Shown here in pieces: positions 37,878-46,229 of a stretch of DNA of 64,000 nt. Positions within the stretch are counted from its first letter, which is position 1, and every line of letters starts with the position of its first letter. The notes below the pieces were generated by a model. It did not search any database, had not been told where the DNA came from, and worked only from the letters and a program-made list of their open reading frames with translations. The position numbers were made by a program, and so were the translations under genes. This DNA is from Alkalidesulfovibrio alkalitolerans DSM 16529 (GTDB taxonomy: Bacteria; Desulfobacterota; Desulfovibrionia; Desulfovibrionales; Desulfovibrionaceae), in contig NZ_ATHI01000004.1 of the NCBI RefSeq assembly GCF_000422245.1, positions 124,001-188,000 of the forward strand, in the 5' to 3' direction.

Positions 37878-38201
37878 ATGCCGCCGAAGGTAGATTGGCA
37901 AAAATGCGACGGCTGCAAGGCTCTGGACGAGCCCCTGTGCGAACAGGTCTGTCCGGGGAACCTGATGACGCTCAACAAGGACAAGAAGGCCTACTGCCGC
38001 CCCTTGCGGCACTGCTGGGATTGCATGTCCTGCACCAAGGTCTGTCCGGTGGGCGCCATCGAGACGCGCATCCCCTTCCAGATCGGCTACCACGGGGCGA
38101 AGCTGATTCCCATGATGGGAACGAACAGCATCACCTGGACCTGTCAGGACATCAACGGAAAGGTCACCCGTTACCGCTTCAAAAACCGGATTGAGGACTA
38201 A
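37878..38201 (+). CDS. AprB-like two-cluster ferredoxin
   Basis: This 107-residue protein has two 4Fe-4S motifs. The first is KCDGCKALDEPLCEQVCPGNL; the second is CWDCMSCTKVCPVGAIE. They are arranged as in AprB, and the following GTNSITWTCQDINGKVTRYRF matches AprB's C-terminal β-segment. AprB is about 150 residues; the long C-terminal tail that wraps around AprA is missing here. It would carry electrons between the AprA-like FAD and the QmoB-like protein. The ATG follows AGGAGG at nine bases, and its TAA overlaps the ATG of the QmoB-like gene (TAATG), so translation is coupled. Confidence 0.88.
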   Translation: MPPKVDWQKCDGCKALDEPLCEQVCPGNLMTLNKDKKAYCRPLRHCWDCMSCTKVCPVGAIETRIPFQIGYHGAKLIPMMGTNSITWTCQDINGKVTRYRFKNRIED

Positions 38202-40681
38202 TGGCAGCTCAACCAATGAAGATCGCCGTTTTCTTCAATGACCAGGGCGGGCGCCTGAGCGCCGCCCTGGACATGGAGAAACTCATGTCGGTCGCGGCCA
38301 AGGCCAAGGGCGTGGCCAAGACCGACATTGTCGGGGACTCCTTCCTGGACGCCTTCCCGGCCCTGGCCGGGGAGGTGGTTCCGGGGGAAGGAATCGACCG
38401 GGTCCTTTTCGTGGGCGGATTCACCGACGCCCAGAAGAAGGCCTGCGCCCGGACCCTGGTCGATGCGGGGATCAACCCCTACATGGTGGAATGGTTCGAT
38501 CCGACGGATCAGGGGCTGCTCAACACGGCCCTGGACCAGACCGTGCGGGACAAGAAGGCGGCGGTGATGCTCAAGATGGTCCTGGCCAGGGCCAGGAGCC
38601 TTGAGCCGCTTGCGCCCGAAACCCTGCCCGCCAACGAGAGGGTTTTGATCGTCGGCGGAGGCGTCTCCGGCATCCATGCGGCGGCTTCATTGACCAGGCT
38701 GGGCAAGCCAGTGACATTGGTGGAGAAGAACTCGGGCCTGGGCGGCAAGGTCGCCCAACTGGCCCGGTTCTATCCCCGCATGTGCGATCCCAGGTGCGGG
38801 CTCGAACACGTCCTTTTCGGACTCGCCGACTCGGATCTGCTCGACCTGCGCACCCTGGCCAAGGTCGAAAAGCTTGGCGGCGGCCCAGGCCGCTTCGAGG
38901 CCTCGATCCGCCAGGCTCCCCGTTACGTGGACGAGCGCTGCGACGGTTGTGGCGTCTGCCAGACCGTGTGTCCGATTGAGCTTGGCGATGCCGTGGCACC
39001 AGTCGAGTGCGAGCTGCCCGTCGAGGCGTTTTCGCCAGTCCAGATGCCCATCGAGGCCGAGGAGACCGTAGCGCCGTCCGAGATTTCGGAGCAGGTCGCG
39101 GCCGAGGCGACGACGCCTGTCGAGCGCCCCTCTCGTTTCATGCGCAAGGCGATCCACCCGGCCCTGCCCATGGCGTATCCGATCCAGTTCGTGGTGGAGC
39201 GCCGCCACTGTCCGCCCGATTGCCGCGAGTGCGAAAAGATTTGCCCGCGCCAGGCCGTGCGTCTGGAGCAGGAGGAGAAGGTCGAGAGCGTGGAGGCGGG
39301 CGCGGTGCTCGTGACCACGGGCTTCGACCTCTATCCCATGGAGCGGCTTGAGGAATACGGCTACGGCAGGCATCCGGGCGTCATCGACAACCTGGAGATG
39401 GAGCGCGTCCTTGCCCTGGACGACGCGCACATCGCGCGCCTGGACAAGAGCTTTGCCGCCGGTCTTACGTCGGTCGGCTTCATCCAGTGCGCGGGCAGCC
39501 GTGACGAACGGCATCTGCCGTACTGTTCCTCGGTCTGCTGCTCCGCGACCATGAAGCAGATACTGGAACTCAAGCGCATCAATCCCGAGGTCGCCTGCTA
39601 CGTCTATTTCATGCACATCCGCACGCCGGGCTTCGACGAAGGCATGTACCGCAAGGCGCGCGAGGCCGGGACCGTGTTCATCCGCGAGCGCCCCGCCAAG
39701 GTGGACGTCGATCCGGATTCCGGAAAGATCGTCGTCGAGAGCCTGGACGTGGCCCTGGGCCGCAAGGTGCGCGCCGAACTCGACCTGCTCGTGCTGGCCG
39801 GGGGCATGTGCCCCTCGCAGGGTACGACGGAGGCGGGCAAGGTGTTGGGCCTGCCGACCAACGAGCACGGTTTCTTCGAGACCCACAGGCAGTGCTACCC
39901 CGCCGAGTCCCAGCGGCCCGGCATCTACGTGGGCGGTTGCGCGCGCGAGCCCATGGACGTTGCGCAATCCATCGAATCCGGAGCCAAGGCGGCCCTGGAG
40001 GCCCTGGGCTTCCTTGGCGCGGGCATCCGGGTGGAGCCCACCTATCCGACCTTCAACGACAAGAAATGCGATCAGTGCGGGCGCTGCGTGGAGGAGTGTC
40101 CCTTCGCCGTCCTGACGTACAACGAAAAGAACATCCCGGTGCCTGACCTGGCCAAGTGCCGCCAGTGCGGCAACTGTATGGGCATCTGTCCCAAGACCGC
40201 CGTGGATCTGAAGCACCGGACCATCAAGCAGTATGCGGGACAGGTCGAGGTCGTGGGCGAGAACACGTCCTTCCTGCCCAAGAGCGAGCCCATCGTTCTG
40301 GCCTTCCTGTGCGAGAACGACGCTTGGCTCGCGGCCCGCGAGGCCCAGGCCCAGGGGCGCGTGCCCGCAAACGTCGTGGCTCTCAAGGTGCCCTGCGCGG
40401 GAGCCTTGAACAACGCCCTGATCGCCGACGCGCTCTCCTTGGGCGTGGACGCGGTCTTCATCGGTGCCTGTCCGGACGAGACTTGCCACTACGTGAAGGG
40501 CAACCAGCTCATCCGCAAGCGCCACGACGATCTCACGGACAAGTTGAAGAAGATGTCCATGGACGTGGAGCGAGTCGTCTTCGCGGGGCTTGGTCCCAGG
40601 GACGTCGATGCGTACGTCCGCGCGATCGACGATTGCATCGCCCTTCTCAAGGAGAAGGGCCCCAACCCCTTCAAGATGTAA
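38201..40681 (+). CDS. QmoB-like HdrA/MvhD iron-sulfur flavoprotein
   Basis: This 826-residue protein follows the HdrA plan. An N-terminal ~140-residue domain is followed by FAD binding (VLIVGGGVSGIHAAASL, ~149-165), the HdrA block MCDPRCGLEHV (~194-204), ferredoxin-like CDGCGVCQTVCP (~247-258), a second cluster region with C337, C341, C344 and C348, a two-cluster ferredoxin (CDQCGRCVEECPF, CRQCGNCMGICPK, ~622-672), and an MvhD-type domain (~695-815; VPCAGALNNALI, GACPDETCHYVKG). This resembles QmoB, which accepts electrons at the membrane-side complex. The N-terminal domain (KIAVFFNDQGG) lacks the cysteines of canonical HdrA. A variable acidic, proline-rich linker occupies ~262-318. It is the third gene of the AprBA-like operon. 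Confidence 0.86.
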   Translation: MAAQPMKIAVFFNDQGGRLSAALDMEKLMSVAAKAKGVAKTDIVGDSFLDAFPALAGEVVPGEGIDRVLFVGGFTDAQKKACARTLVDAGINPYMVEWFDPTDQGLLNTALDQTVRDKKAAVMLKMVLARARSLEPLAPETLPANERVLIVGGGVSGIHAAASLTRLGKPVTLVEKNSGLGGKVAQLARFYPRMCDPRCGLEHVLFGLADSDLLDLRTLAKVEKLGGGPGRFEASIRQAPRYVDERCDGCGVCQTVCPIELGDAVAPVECELPVEAFSPVQMPIEAEETVAPSEISEQVAAEATTPVERPSRFMRKAIHPALPMAYPIQFVVERRHCPPDCRECEKICPRQAVRLEQEEKVESVEAGAVLVTTGFDLYPMERLEEYGYGRHPGVIDNLEMERVLALDDAHIARLDKSFAAGLTSVGFIQCAGSRDERHLPYCSSVCCSATMKQILELKRINPEVACYVYFMHIRTPGFDEGMYRKAREAGTVFIRERPAKVDVDPDSGKIVVESLDVALGRKVRAELDLLVLAGGMCPSQGTTEAGKVLGLPTNEHGFFETHRQCYPAESQRPGIYVGGCAREPMDVAQSIESGAKAALEALGFLGAGIRVEPTYPTFNDKKCDQCGRCVEECPFAVLTYNEKNIPVPDLAKCRQCGNCMGICPKTAVDLKHRTIKQYAGQVEVVGENTSFLPKSEPIVLAFLCENDAWLAAREAQAQGRVPANVVALKVPCAGALNNALIADALSLGVDAVFIGACPDETCHYVKGNQLIRKRHDDLTDKLKKMSMDVERVVFAGLGPRDVDAYVRAIDDCIALLKEKGPNPFKM

Positions 40682-40728
40682 GGGGTGAAGAGAGAACCGG
40701 GAACAGGCGACGGCGCGAGGCGATTCGG

Positions 40729-40742
40729 CATGATCGGTCATG
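40729..40742. repeat. small inverted repeat upstream of tctC
   Basis: CATGA (40729-40733) TCGG TCATG (40738-40742) forms a 14-base palindrome in the 161-base space between the QmoB-like and TctC-like genes. It may be an operator or a small hairpin. The evidence is only the symmetry. Confidence 0.25.
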
Positions 40743-40842
40743 TGGAAGCCGCCTCGGCGCGCCGCCTTTACGGAAAACGACCAGAAAAGAAACTGTCGGC
40801 GTGGTATCGTGAATCGCAATGTCTAACCGAAGGAGAGGGAGT

Positions 40843-41802
40843 ATGCGTTCTGCCATCGTAACCCTGTTTCTCTGTGTCTTCCTGGCCGGGATGTGCCTTG
40901 CGCAGCCCGTCCAGGCGTCCAATTATCCCGAGCGCCCGATCAAGATGCTGACCATGACCGGGCCGGGAGCCCAGATCGACCTTCTGACCCGCGCCCTGTC
41001 CGACGCCCTGAGCGCCGAACTGGGCAAGCCCGTCCTGGTGACCAACATGCCCGGCGGCTCCCACGGCAGCGTGATGGCCGCGGAGCTCAAGGCTTCCGAC
41101 CCCGACGGCTATACCCTGGCCGTTTCGGCCACGGCGGCCTTCACCTACTCGCCCCACTACGTCCAGACCCGCTACACGTTCGACGACTTCGAGTATCTCT
41201 CCATGCTCGGCCTGAACCAGAGCGGCATCGTCTGCGCGCCCAACCGTCCCTGGACCAACTTGAAGGAAGCCTTCGAGTGGGCGCGCAATGAAAAGCGCGG
41301 TCTGACCTACATGTTTCAGGGCTCCGACGACCGCGACGTGATGCAGCGCATCGCCGCCAAGGAAGGCGTCAGCCTGTCCCTCATGCCGAGCACCGGCGGC
41401 CCGTCCATCATCTCCGCCGTCATGGGCGGCCACGTGGACCTTGGGCATCTGGGCGCGATCCTGTTCGAGTACGTCAAGGCCAACCGACTGAAGCTCCTGG
41501 CCGCCACCACCCCGCAGCGCCTCACCCAGCTTCAGGACGTGCCCACCCTGCGCGAACAGGGCTGGGACGAGTCCGTCGAAATGTTCGTGGTGCTGGTCGC
41601 GCCCAAGGGGCTGCCCGCGCCGGTTCTCGATCGTCTGAACCAGGCCATCGACAAGGTCGCCGCGAACGAGAAGTTCCGCACCTTCATCACCGACGAACTG
41701 ATCATGGCACCCGTGACCTTCGGCCGCGAGGCCGCCCTGTCTTATATGAAGGAAGCCAACGACCGCTTCGGCAAGCAGGCGGCGGAAGCGAAGAAGCAGT
41801 AG
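40843..41802 (+). CDS. TctC-like periplasmic solute-binding protein
   Basis: This 319-residue protein starts at ATG 40843 after GGAGAGGGAG, with a signal peptide (VTLFLCVFLAGMCLAQPVQA). The mature protein has the TctC/Bug signature NYPERPIKMLTMTGPGAQIDLLTRAL and NMPGGSHGSVMAAELKASDPDGYTL, and the mid-domain GHVDLGHLGA. TctC captures tricarboxylates, dicarboxylates or aromatic acids in the periplasm for the TctAB membrane pair encoded next. It is 161 bases from the QmoB-like gene, suggesting that the redox genes and transporter serve one substrate. A stable hairpin follows its stop. Confidence 0.9.
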   Translation: MRSAIVTLFLCVFLAGMCLAQPVQASNYPERPIKMLTMTGPGAQIDLLTRALSDALSAELGKPVLVTNMPGGSHGSVMAAELKASDPDGYTLAVSATAAFTYSPHYVQTRYTFDDFEYLSMLGLNQSGIVCAPNRPWTNLKEAFEWARNEKRGLTYMFQGSDDRDVMQRIAAKEGVSLSLMPSTGGPSIISAVMGGHVDLGHLGAILFEYVKANRLKLLAATTPQRLTQLQDVPTLREQGWDESVEMFVVLVAPKGLPAPVLDRLNQAIDKVAANEKFRTFITDELIMAPVTFGREAALSYMKEANDRFGKQAAEAKKQ

Positions 41803-41855
41803 TCCATCCGCGAGGGGGACGTCGGGGATCGCGAAAGGCGAACGTCCGACGAGGA

Positions 41856-41903
41856 TTGCGGTCTGCCGGGTGCGCTTGGAATGGTGTGCCCGGCAGACTG
41901 CAA
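41856..41903 (+). terminator. stem-loop after tctC (partial terminator or mRNA stabiliser)
   Basis: A 15-bp stem with one G-T wobble pairs 41856-41870 with 41889-41903 around an 18-base loop. No T run follows (ATAATAC), so it is more likely a 3' stabiliser or leaky terminator. Such hairpins often raise binding-protein expression relative to the membrane subunits. Confidence 0.5.
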
Positions 41904-42048
41904 ATAATACGCAAGCGATTGTTCGTGAATGAATTGATACGACATTGACAATGTTGAAAGAATGATTTTGACATGCAGTGTCCCGTTCGTTCAATGCAGG
42001 TTGTTGTGTGTATGCGCAAATTGAAAAAATGTTTTTTCATAAATTTGA

Positions 42049-42073
42049 CATATCAATACGGCCTTTTGATATG
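42049..42073. promoter_or_regulatory. 25-base perfect palindromic operator upstream of tctBA
   Basis: CATATCAA (42049-42056) and TTGATATG (42066-42073) are exact inverted repeats with a 9-base spacer. They begin within a TTGACA -35 element (42045-42050) and cover the -10 position, so a bound protein would block transcription. The source could be the Crp/Fnr-type protein encoded downstream or an unlinked regulator. Confidence 0.55.
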
Positions 42074-42112
42074 TTTTCGCATGGCAAATGACGGGATTCA
42101 ATGGAGATGGGG

Positions 42113-42610
42113 ATGACAAGCAGAACAAGAGACAACCTGATTTACGGTGGGATCGCACTGGGAAGCGTGGCCTTCCTGACGTGGATCATCCCGGCGTACA
42201 CCCCCGAGTATCCGGGGTACGGCGTTTCCGCGGCGCTTTTGCCCAACGTCGCCGTAAGCATCATTCTGGTGCTTTCGCTCCTGGCGCTGGCACAAAATTT
42301 TCTCGCCTATCTCGTGCTCAAGAAGAAGAACCTCCTCGAACCGGAAAAGCCGACGGAAGAGCCCCAGGAAAACGGCTACCAGGCGAAAAAGGTGCACTTG
42401 GTGCATCTCGCCAGGTTTATGATCCCCTGTCTTCTTGTCATGCCCGCCATGCATTGGCTTGGTTACGTTCCGGCCGGAATCCTGTTTCTGCTGGCGATCC
42501 AGTATATCGGCCTGCGGCCCAAGCCGCTGACGGGGTTGCTCGTGGCGACCATCCCCGTGGGCGTCATGTACGTGTTGATGGTCTACGGGCTTGGTGTGCC
42601 CCTGCCGTAA
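42113..42610 (+). CDS. TctB-like small membrane subunit of TTT transporter
   Basis: This 165-residue protein has about four hydrophobic segments: IYGGIALGSVAFLTWIIPAY, LLPNVAVSIILVLSLLAL, FMIPCLLVMPAMHWLGYVPA and GLLVATIPVGVMYVLMVYG. A charged loop lies in the middle. This is the TctB (DUF1468) topology of tripartite tricarboxylate transporters. The ATG at 42113 has GGAG six bases upstream; an earlier ATG at 42101 overlaps that site. It is followed 28 bases later by tctA. The sequence of small TctB proteins is weakly conserved, so the call leans on topology and gene order. Confidence 0.82.
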   Translation: MTSRTRDNLIYGGIALGSVAFLTWIIPAYTPEYPGYGVSAALLPNVAVSIILVLSLLALAQNFLAYLVLKKKNLLEPEKPTEEPQENGYQAKKVHLVHLARFMIPCLLVMPAMHWLGYVPAGILFLLAIQYIGLRPKPLTGLLVATIPVGVMYVLMVYGLGVPLP

Positions 42611-42638
42611 AACCCGAACGTTTCCGACCGGAGCGCAT

Positions 42639-44141
42639 ATGATCGAGTTCATCATCGCAGGGGCCCTGGACGCCATACAGCCCGTGAACCTGCTTTTCGT
42701 CTTCATCGGGGTCGCATTCGGCGTGCTGGCCGGGGCCATTCCCGGCGTCAACGGCCCCATGGCCATCGCCTTGTGCATCCCGCTTTCCTATTACATGTCG
42801 CCGGTGGCGGCCATCGGCTTCCTCGTCGGCCTGAACAAGGGCGCGTTCTACGGCGGGGCCATCTCCGGCATCCTGCTGAACACGCCGGGCACGCCGGAGG
42901 CGGCGGCGACTTCATGGGACGGCAACCCGCTGGCGCGACAAGGCAAAGGCGAAAAAGCCCTGCGCATGGCCCTGTATTCGTCGGTCTCGGGCGACGCCTT
43001 CGCGACGCTGGTGCTCATCCTCGTGGCGGCTCCCCTCGCGGCCGTGGCCCTGTACATGGGGCCGCCGGAAATCTTCGCCCTGATCTGCCTGGCCATGACC
43101 ATCATCGCGGGCCTGGGCACCAAATCCCTCACGCGCGGGCTCATCGCCGCCGCGTTGGGCATCCTCGTCGGCACCGTGGGCATGGAGCCCGTGTCCGCCC
43201 TGCCCAGGTTGACCTTCGGTCTGTACCAACTCGAACGCGGCATCTCGCTGATTCCCGTGGGCATCGGCATGCTGGCCTTCTCCGAAATCATCATCCAGAT
43301 GGAGCGCTTCATCAAAATCGGTGGCCATGAGTGCACCCTGGCCTTCTCCGACAAGCCTGAGGATCGCTTCATCTCCTGGGCCGAATACCGCAAGAGTCTG
43401 AAGACGATCCTGATGTCGTCGTGCTACGGCACGGCCGTGGGCGCGTTGCCCGGTCTGGGCGCTCCCGTGGCCTCGTTCTTCGCCTATGACCAGGCGAAGA
43501 AGCGCTCCAAGAACCCCGAGGAGTTCGGCACCGGCAAGCTCGACGGCATCGCGGCCGCGGAGTCGGCCAACAGCGCGGTCGTGGCGTCGAGTCTCATCCC
43601 GCTGTTCACCCTGGGCATCCCCGGCAACGTGGCCGCGGCCCTGCTCATCGGTGCGTTCGTCATCCACGGCATGATTCCCGGCCCGCTCATGTTCGAGCAG
43701 AACGCCCAGTTCATCTATTCCATCTTCGGCAGCCTCATCATCGCCAACATCTTCCTGCTCGGCGTGGGCCGCGTCGGCCTCAGGGCGTCGTGCCGGGTCG
43801 TGCAGACACCGGCCTCCATCCTGTACCCGGTCATCATCTTCACCTGCATCATGGGTTCCTATCTGGCCGCGTACTCGACCTTCGACGTCAAGCTGATGCT
43901 TTTCTTCGCCTTCCTGGCCTACTTCATGCGCAAGTTCGACTTCTCGTTCATCTCGTTCATAATCGGCTTCATCCTGGCCCCGATCTGGGAGACCGCGCTG
44001 CAACAGGTGGTCATCTCCTCGCAGTTCAATCCGTACATGTTCTTCTCCAGGCCGGTGGCCATGATCCTGATGGCCCTCACGTTCTACATCGTCTTCAAGA
44101 CGACGTGGGGTTCCTTCAAGAAGAAGGCGGCCGTGGGATGA
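42639..44141 (+). CDS. TctA-like large membrane subunit of TTT transporter
   Basis: This 500-residue protein has about ten to twelve membrane segments. It shows TctA signatures: FGVLAGAIPGVNGPMAIALCIPLSY, YGGAISGILLNTPGTPEAAATSWDG and the second-half repeat GAPVASFFAYDQAKK with AAAESANSAVVASSLIPLFTLGIPGN. It carries the translocation path for the organic acid delivered by TctC, driven by a proton or sodium gradient. The ATG follows CCGGAG. Its stop overlaps the next gene's ATG (ATGA), so the binding-protein-like gene is translated with it. Confidence 0.95.
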   Translation: MIEFIIAGALDAIQPVNLLFVFIGVAFGVLAGAIPGVNGPMAIALCIPLSYYMSPVAAIGFLVGLNKGAFYGGAISGILLNTPGTPEAAATSWDGNPLARQGKGEKALRMALYSSVSGDAFATLVLILVAAPLAAVALYMGPPEIFALICLAMTIIAGLGTKSLTRGLIAAALGILVGTVGMEPVSALPRLTFGLYQLERGISLIPVGIGMLAFSEIIIQMERFIKIGGHECTLAFSDKPEDRFISWAEYRKSLKTILMSSCYGTAVGALPGLGAPVASFFAYDQAKKRSKNPEEFGTGKLDGIAAAESANSAVVASSLIPLFTLGIPGNVAAALLIGAFVIHGMIPGPLMFEQNAQFIYSIFGSLIIANIFLLGVGRVGLRASCRVVQTPASILYPVIIFTCIMGSYLAAYSTFDVKLMLFFAFLAYFMRKFDFSFISFIIGFILAPIWETALQQVVISSQFNPYMFFSRPVAMILMALTFYIVFKTTWGSFKKKAAVG

Positions 44142-45064
44142 CGCCGAGCGCAGACCCGACCCTCCGCCGAGGATTTCGTCTCGACTGGCCCGAGGAGCGG
44201 GCGGGCCGGTCGGGCGACGGGGTGCGTTGGCTGCAGCCGGAATCGAACATCTGTCTGGACTTCCACGGCGACCCCGCGCGGGCCCGGCTCGCGGTCTTTT
44301 CCGACGGCAACCATCACATGGCGCTTTTGCAGTGCCTGGACTGGTTCGCGCGCGATAACGGCGACCTGCCCGTCTTCTACGCCACCACGCCGCCGGGCGT
44401 GGTGGCCGCCATGCTCCGAAGCGGCGGACTGCACCTCGGCAACCTGACCATAAGCGCCACGCCCCATGTCTTCATCTCGCCGCCTGAGATCCTGGACGGT
44501 CTCGTGGCGGACGGGTTCATGCGCGGTCATATCCCGTTCGTTCGCAACCAGGGCAGCGTCATTTTGACGCAAAAGGGCAACCCCAAGGGTATCGTCGGGA
44601 TCGCGGACCTCGCGCGCGAGGACGTCCGCCTCTTCCTCTCCAACCCAAAGACGGAGAAGGCCAGCTTTGCGGCCTATCACGCGACCCTTCGGGCCATGGC
44701 CCCGGAGGCCCTGGCAGCAAGCGGTTTTCCCGACGACAAGATCGCGCGCGGCGAGGTTCTTTTCGGCGAAAGCATCCATCATCGCGAAGCGCCCCAGGCG
44801 GTGGCCGACGGGAAGGCCGACGCGGCCATGGTCTTTTATCATCTCGCCCTGCGCTACCTGCGCATCTTCCCGGACGTCTTCGACGCGGTTCCCCTCGGCG
44901 GAAGCGTGGAGCGGCCCGACCCGGCGTCGGGCAACGTCGTCTCCCTAACCCACGCGGGGCTCGTGGGGGACGGCGGAAAGTGGGGCGCGAGGCTTCTTTC
45001 CTTTCTGTCGTCGGCAACGGCGCACGACATTTACAGACGCCACGGGTTGCTGCCCATGGATTGA
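44138..45064 (+). CDS. periplasmic-binding-like protein lacking a signal peptide
   Basis: This 308-residue protein overlaps tctA by four bases. It has no N-terminal hydrophobic segment: it begins MTPSADPTLRRGFRLDWPEE, then VRWLQPESNICLDFHGDPARARLAVFSDGNHHMALLQ. The fold pattern (FYATTPPGVV, LILDGL-like helix regions, NPKTEKASFAAYH, GKADAAMVFYHLALRY) resembles type 2 solute-binding proteins such as ModA-like molybdate or anion binders. Without a signal it probably acts in the cytoplasm, for example sensing the imported substrate, or the signal is non-classical. I do not recognise a characterised homologue. Tight coupling to tctA suggests it belongs to the transporter or redox system. Confidence 0.6.
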   Translation: MTPSADPTLRRGFRLDWPEERAGRSGDGVRWLQPESNICLDFHGDPARARLAVFSDGNHHMALLQCLDWFARDNGDLPVFYATTPPGVVAAMLRSGGLHLGNLTISATPHVFISPPEILDGLVADGFMRGHIPFVRNQGSVILTQKGNPKGIVGIADLAREDVRLFLSNPKTEKASFAAYHATLRAMAPEALAASGFPDDKIARGEVLFGESIHHREAPQAVADGKADAAMVFYHLALRYLRIFPDVFDAVPLGGSVERPDPASGNVVSLTHAGLVGDGGKWGARLLSFLSSATAHDIYRRHGLLPMD

Positions 45065-45282
45065 AGCGCTTGCGTGAATTCGGTCAGTCCGGGGTCGTGC
45101 TGGGCGTGGCCAGGCGCGCGCGGCGGGCGAAAGAAACGAAGACGCGGCCGCAAGGCCGCGCGAGCATGAAGTGAACGCGAGGGGCGCGACGCTCTGGGCC
45201 GTCACGACGGCCTGGGGCGTCGCTTTGCCTTTGTCAGACATCTGGGGTAGATTATATGTATTCGATCACAAGGAGCGACCCG

Positions 45283-45975
45283 GTGGCCACGCACGACTGG
45301 CATCTGGGCGAGGACGATTTTTTCGCGGACCTTGCAGCCGAACGGGAGGCTTTCCTGCGCCTTTCGCGGCGGCGGGAACTGGCCAAGGGTGACATGATCT
45401 TTTTCGAGGACGATGCGGGGGAGTCGTGCTTCTATCTGGAGCACGGACTCATCAAGATTTTCCGCATCGCCGCCTCGGGCAAGGAGCCTATTTTCTTTCT
45501 GCGCCATGGCGGGGAGATGTTCGGCTTGGCCGAGGTCATGGAGTCCGAGACGCGCAAGGCCAACGCCCAGGCGCTGTCCCCGTGCGTGCTGCACGAGATC
45601 GACAAGCGCGAATTCGAGAAGTTCCTGGCCGAGAACTTCCGCGCCACGCGAAAGGTCATCCGCATCCTGGGCCGCCGTTTGCGCTACCTGGGCGAGCAAC
45701 TCGGCAATCTCATGTCCTGCGATGTGGGAACTCGGCTTGCCAAGCTCCTGGTCTACATCGCCCACGACGAACTTTCCGCCGAGGATTCCTGGCGCAGGCC
45801 CGTGATCTTGCCCGTGGCCCTGACCCAGGAACAGATGGCTGCCATGACGGGATCGTGCCAGCAGACCGTGAGCGAATTCCTCAAGCGATTCCAGGAAGAG
45901 GGTTTGGTGCGCGTGGGCCGCAAGAAGATCACCATTCTCGACCCGCTGAAGCTTTTGGAGAAGGCCGAAAAATAA
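45283..45975 (+). CDS. Crp/Fnr-family transcriptional regulator
   Basis: This 230-residue protein has an N-terminal cyclic-nucleotide-type β-barrel (FFEDDAGESCFYLEHGLIKIFR, FLRHGGEMFGLAEVM), a dimerisation helix and a C-terminal winged HTH (LTQEQMAAMTGSCQQTVSEFLKRFQEEGLV). The Fnr four-cysteine cluster motif is absent from the N-terminus, so it is not a classical oxygen-sensing Fnr. The GTG at 45283 follows AGGAG at seven bases; an ATG at 45256 has no clear ribosome site. It sits 218 bases after the binding-protein-like gene and is a good candidate regulator of the redox and transport locus. Effector unknown. Confidence 0.88.
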   Translation: MATHDWHLGEDDFFADLAAEREAFLRLSRRRELAKGDMIFFEDDAGESCFYLEHGLIKIFRIAASGKEPIFFLRHGGEMFGLAEVMESETRKANAQALSPCVLHEIDKREFEKFLAENFRATRKVIRILGRRLRYLGEQLGNLMSCDVGTRLAKLLVYIAHDELSAEDSWRRPVILPVALTQEQMAAMTGSCQQTVSEFLKRFQEEGLVRVGRKKITILDPLKLLEKAEK

Positions 45976-46013
45976 CTCCCGCAAAGATTCTCCGCCGCCG
46001 AGTCGGTGCAAGA

Positions 46014-46055
46014 AGCCCAGGCCCGAGCGCGCTGACCGTGCGCTCGTCCTGGGCT
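46014..46055 (+). terminator. weak terminator after the Crp/Fnr gene
   Basis: AGCCCAGG (46014-46021) pairs with CCTGGGCT (46048-46055), with an inner GAGCGC/GCGCTC arm, followed by only a short TT. It may end the regulator transcript. Confidence 0.45.
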
Positions 46056-46229
46056 TTCGCGCGTTCCTGGCCCCGCGATTTCCTGGGGCGCGCGGGTCGG
46101 GCCAATTCCAGCAATCGAGGCGCGAGGCCGCGAAGTATCGCCCAGGCGATGGAACACCAACGTCCTCCGGGCGTAAGCATGTGCCACGATCGAAAGCTTT
46201 TTTCTTTCGGAGCAAACCCGGAGGCCATC

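Larger units (their letters stand above)
41803..42112. promoter_or_regulatory. 310-base AT-rich gap between tctC and tctB
   Basis: This stretch is clearly AT-richer than its neighbours. It contains the post-tctC hairpin (41856-41903), a likely -35 element TTGACA (42045-42050), and a 25-base perfect inverted repeat overlapping the promoter region. No gene is visible. The layout suggests that tctBA, the binding-protein-like gene and possibly more have their own regulated promoter. Confidence 0.5.

Noticed and set aside
33154-45975. Interpretation as the main sulfate-reduction aprBA-qmoABC locus
   Set aside because: No sat gene, the AprA-like and AprB-like proteins are shorter than the true subunits, no separate qmoA is present, and a TTT transporter follows. 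A paralogous pathway is more likely.
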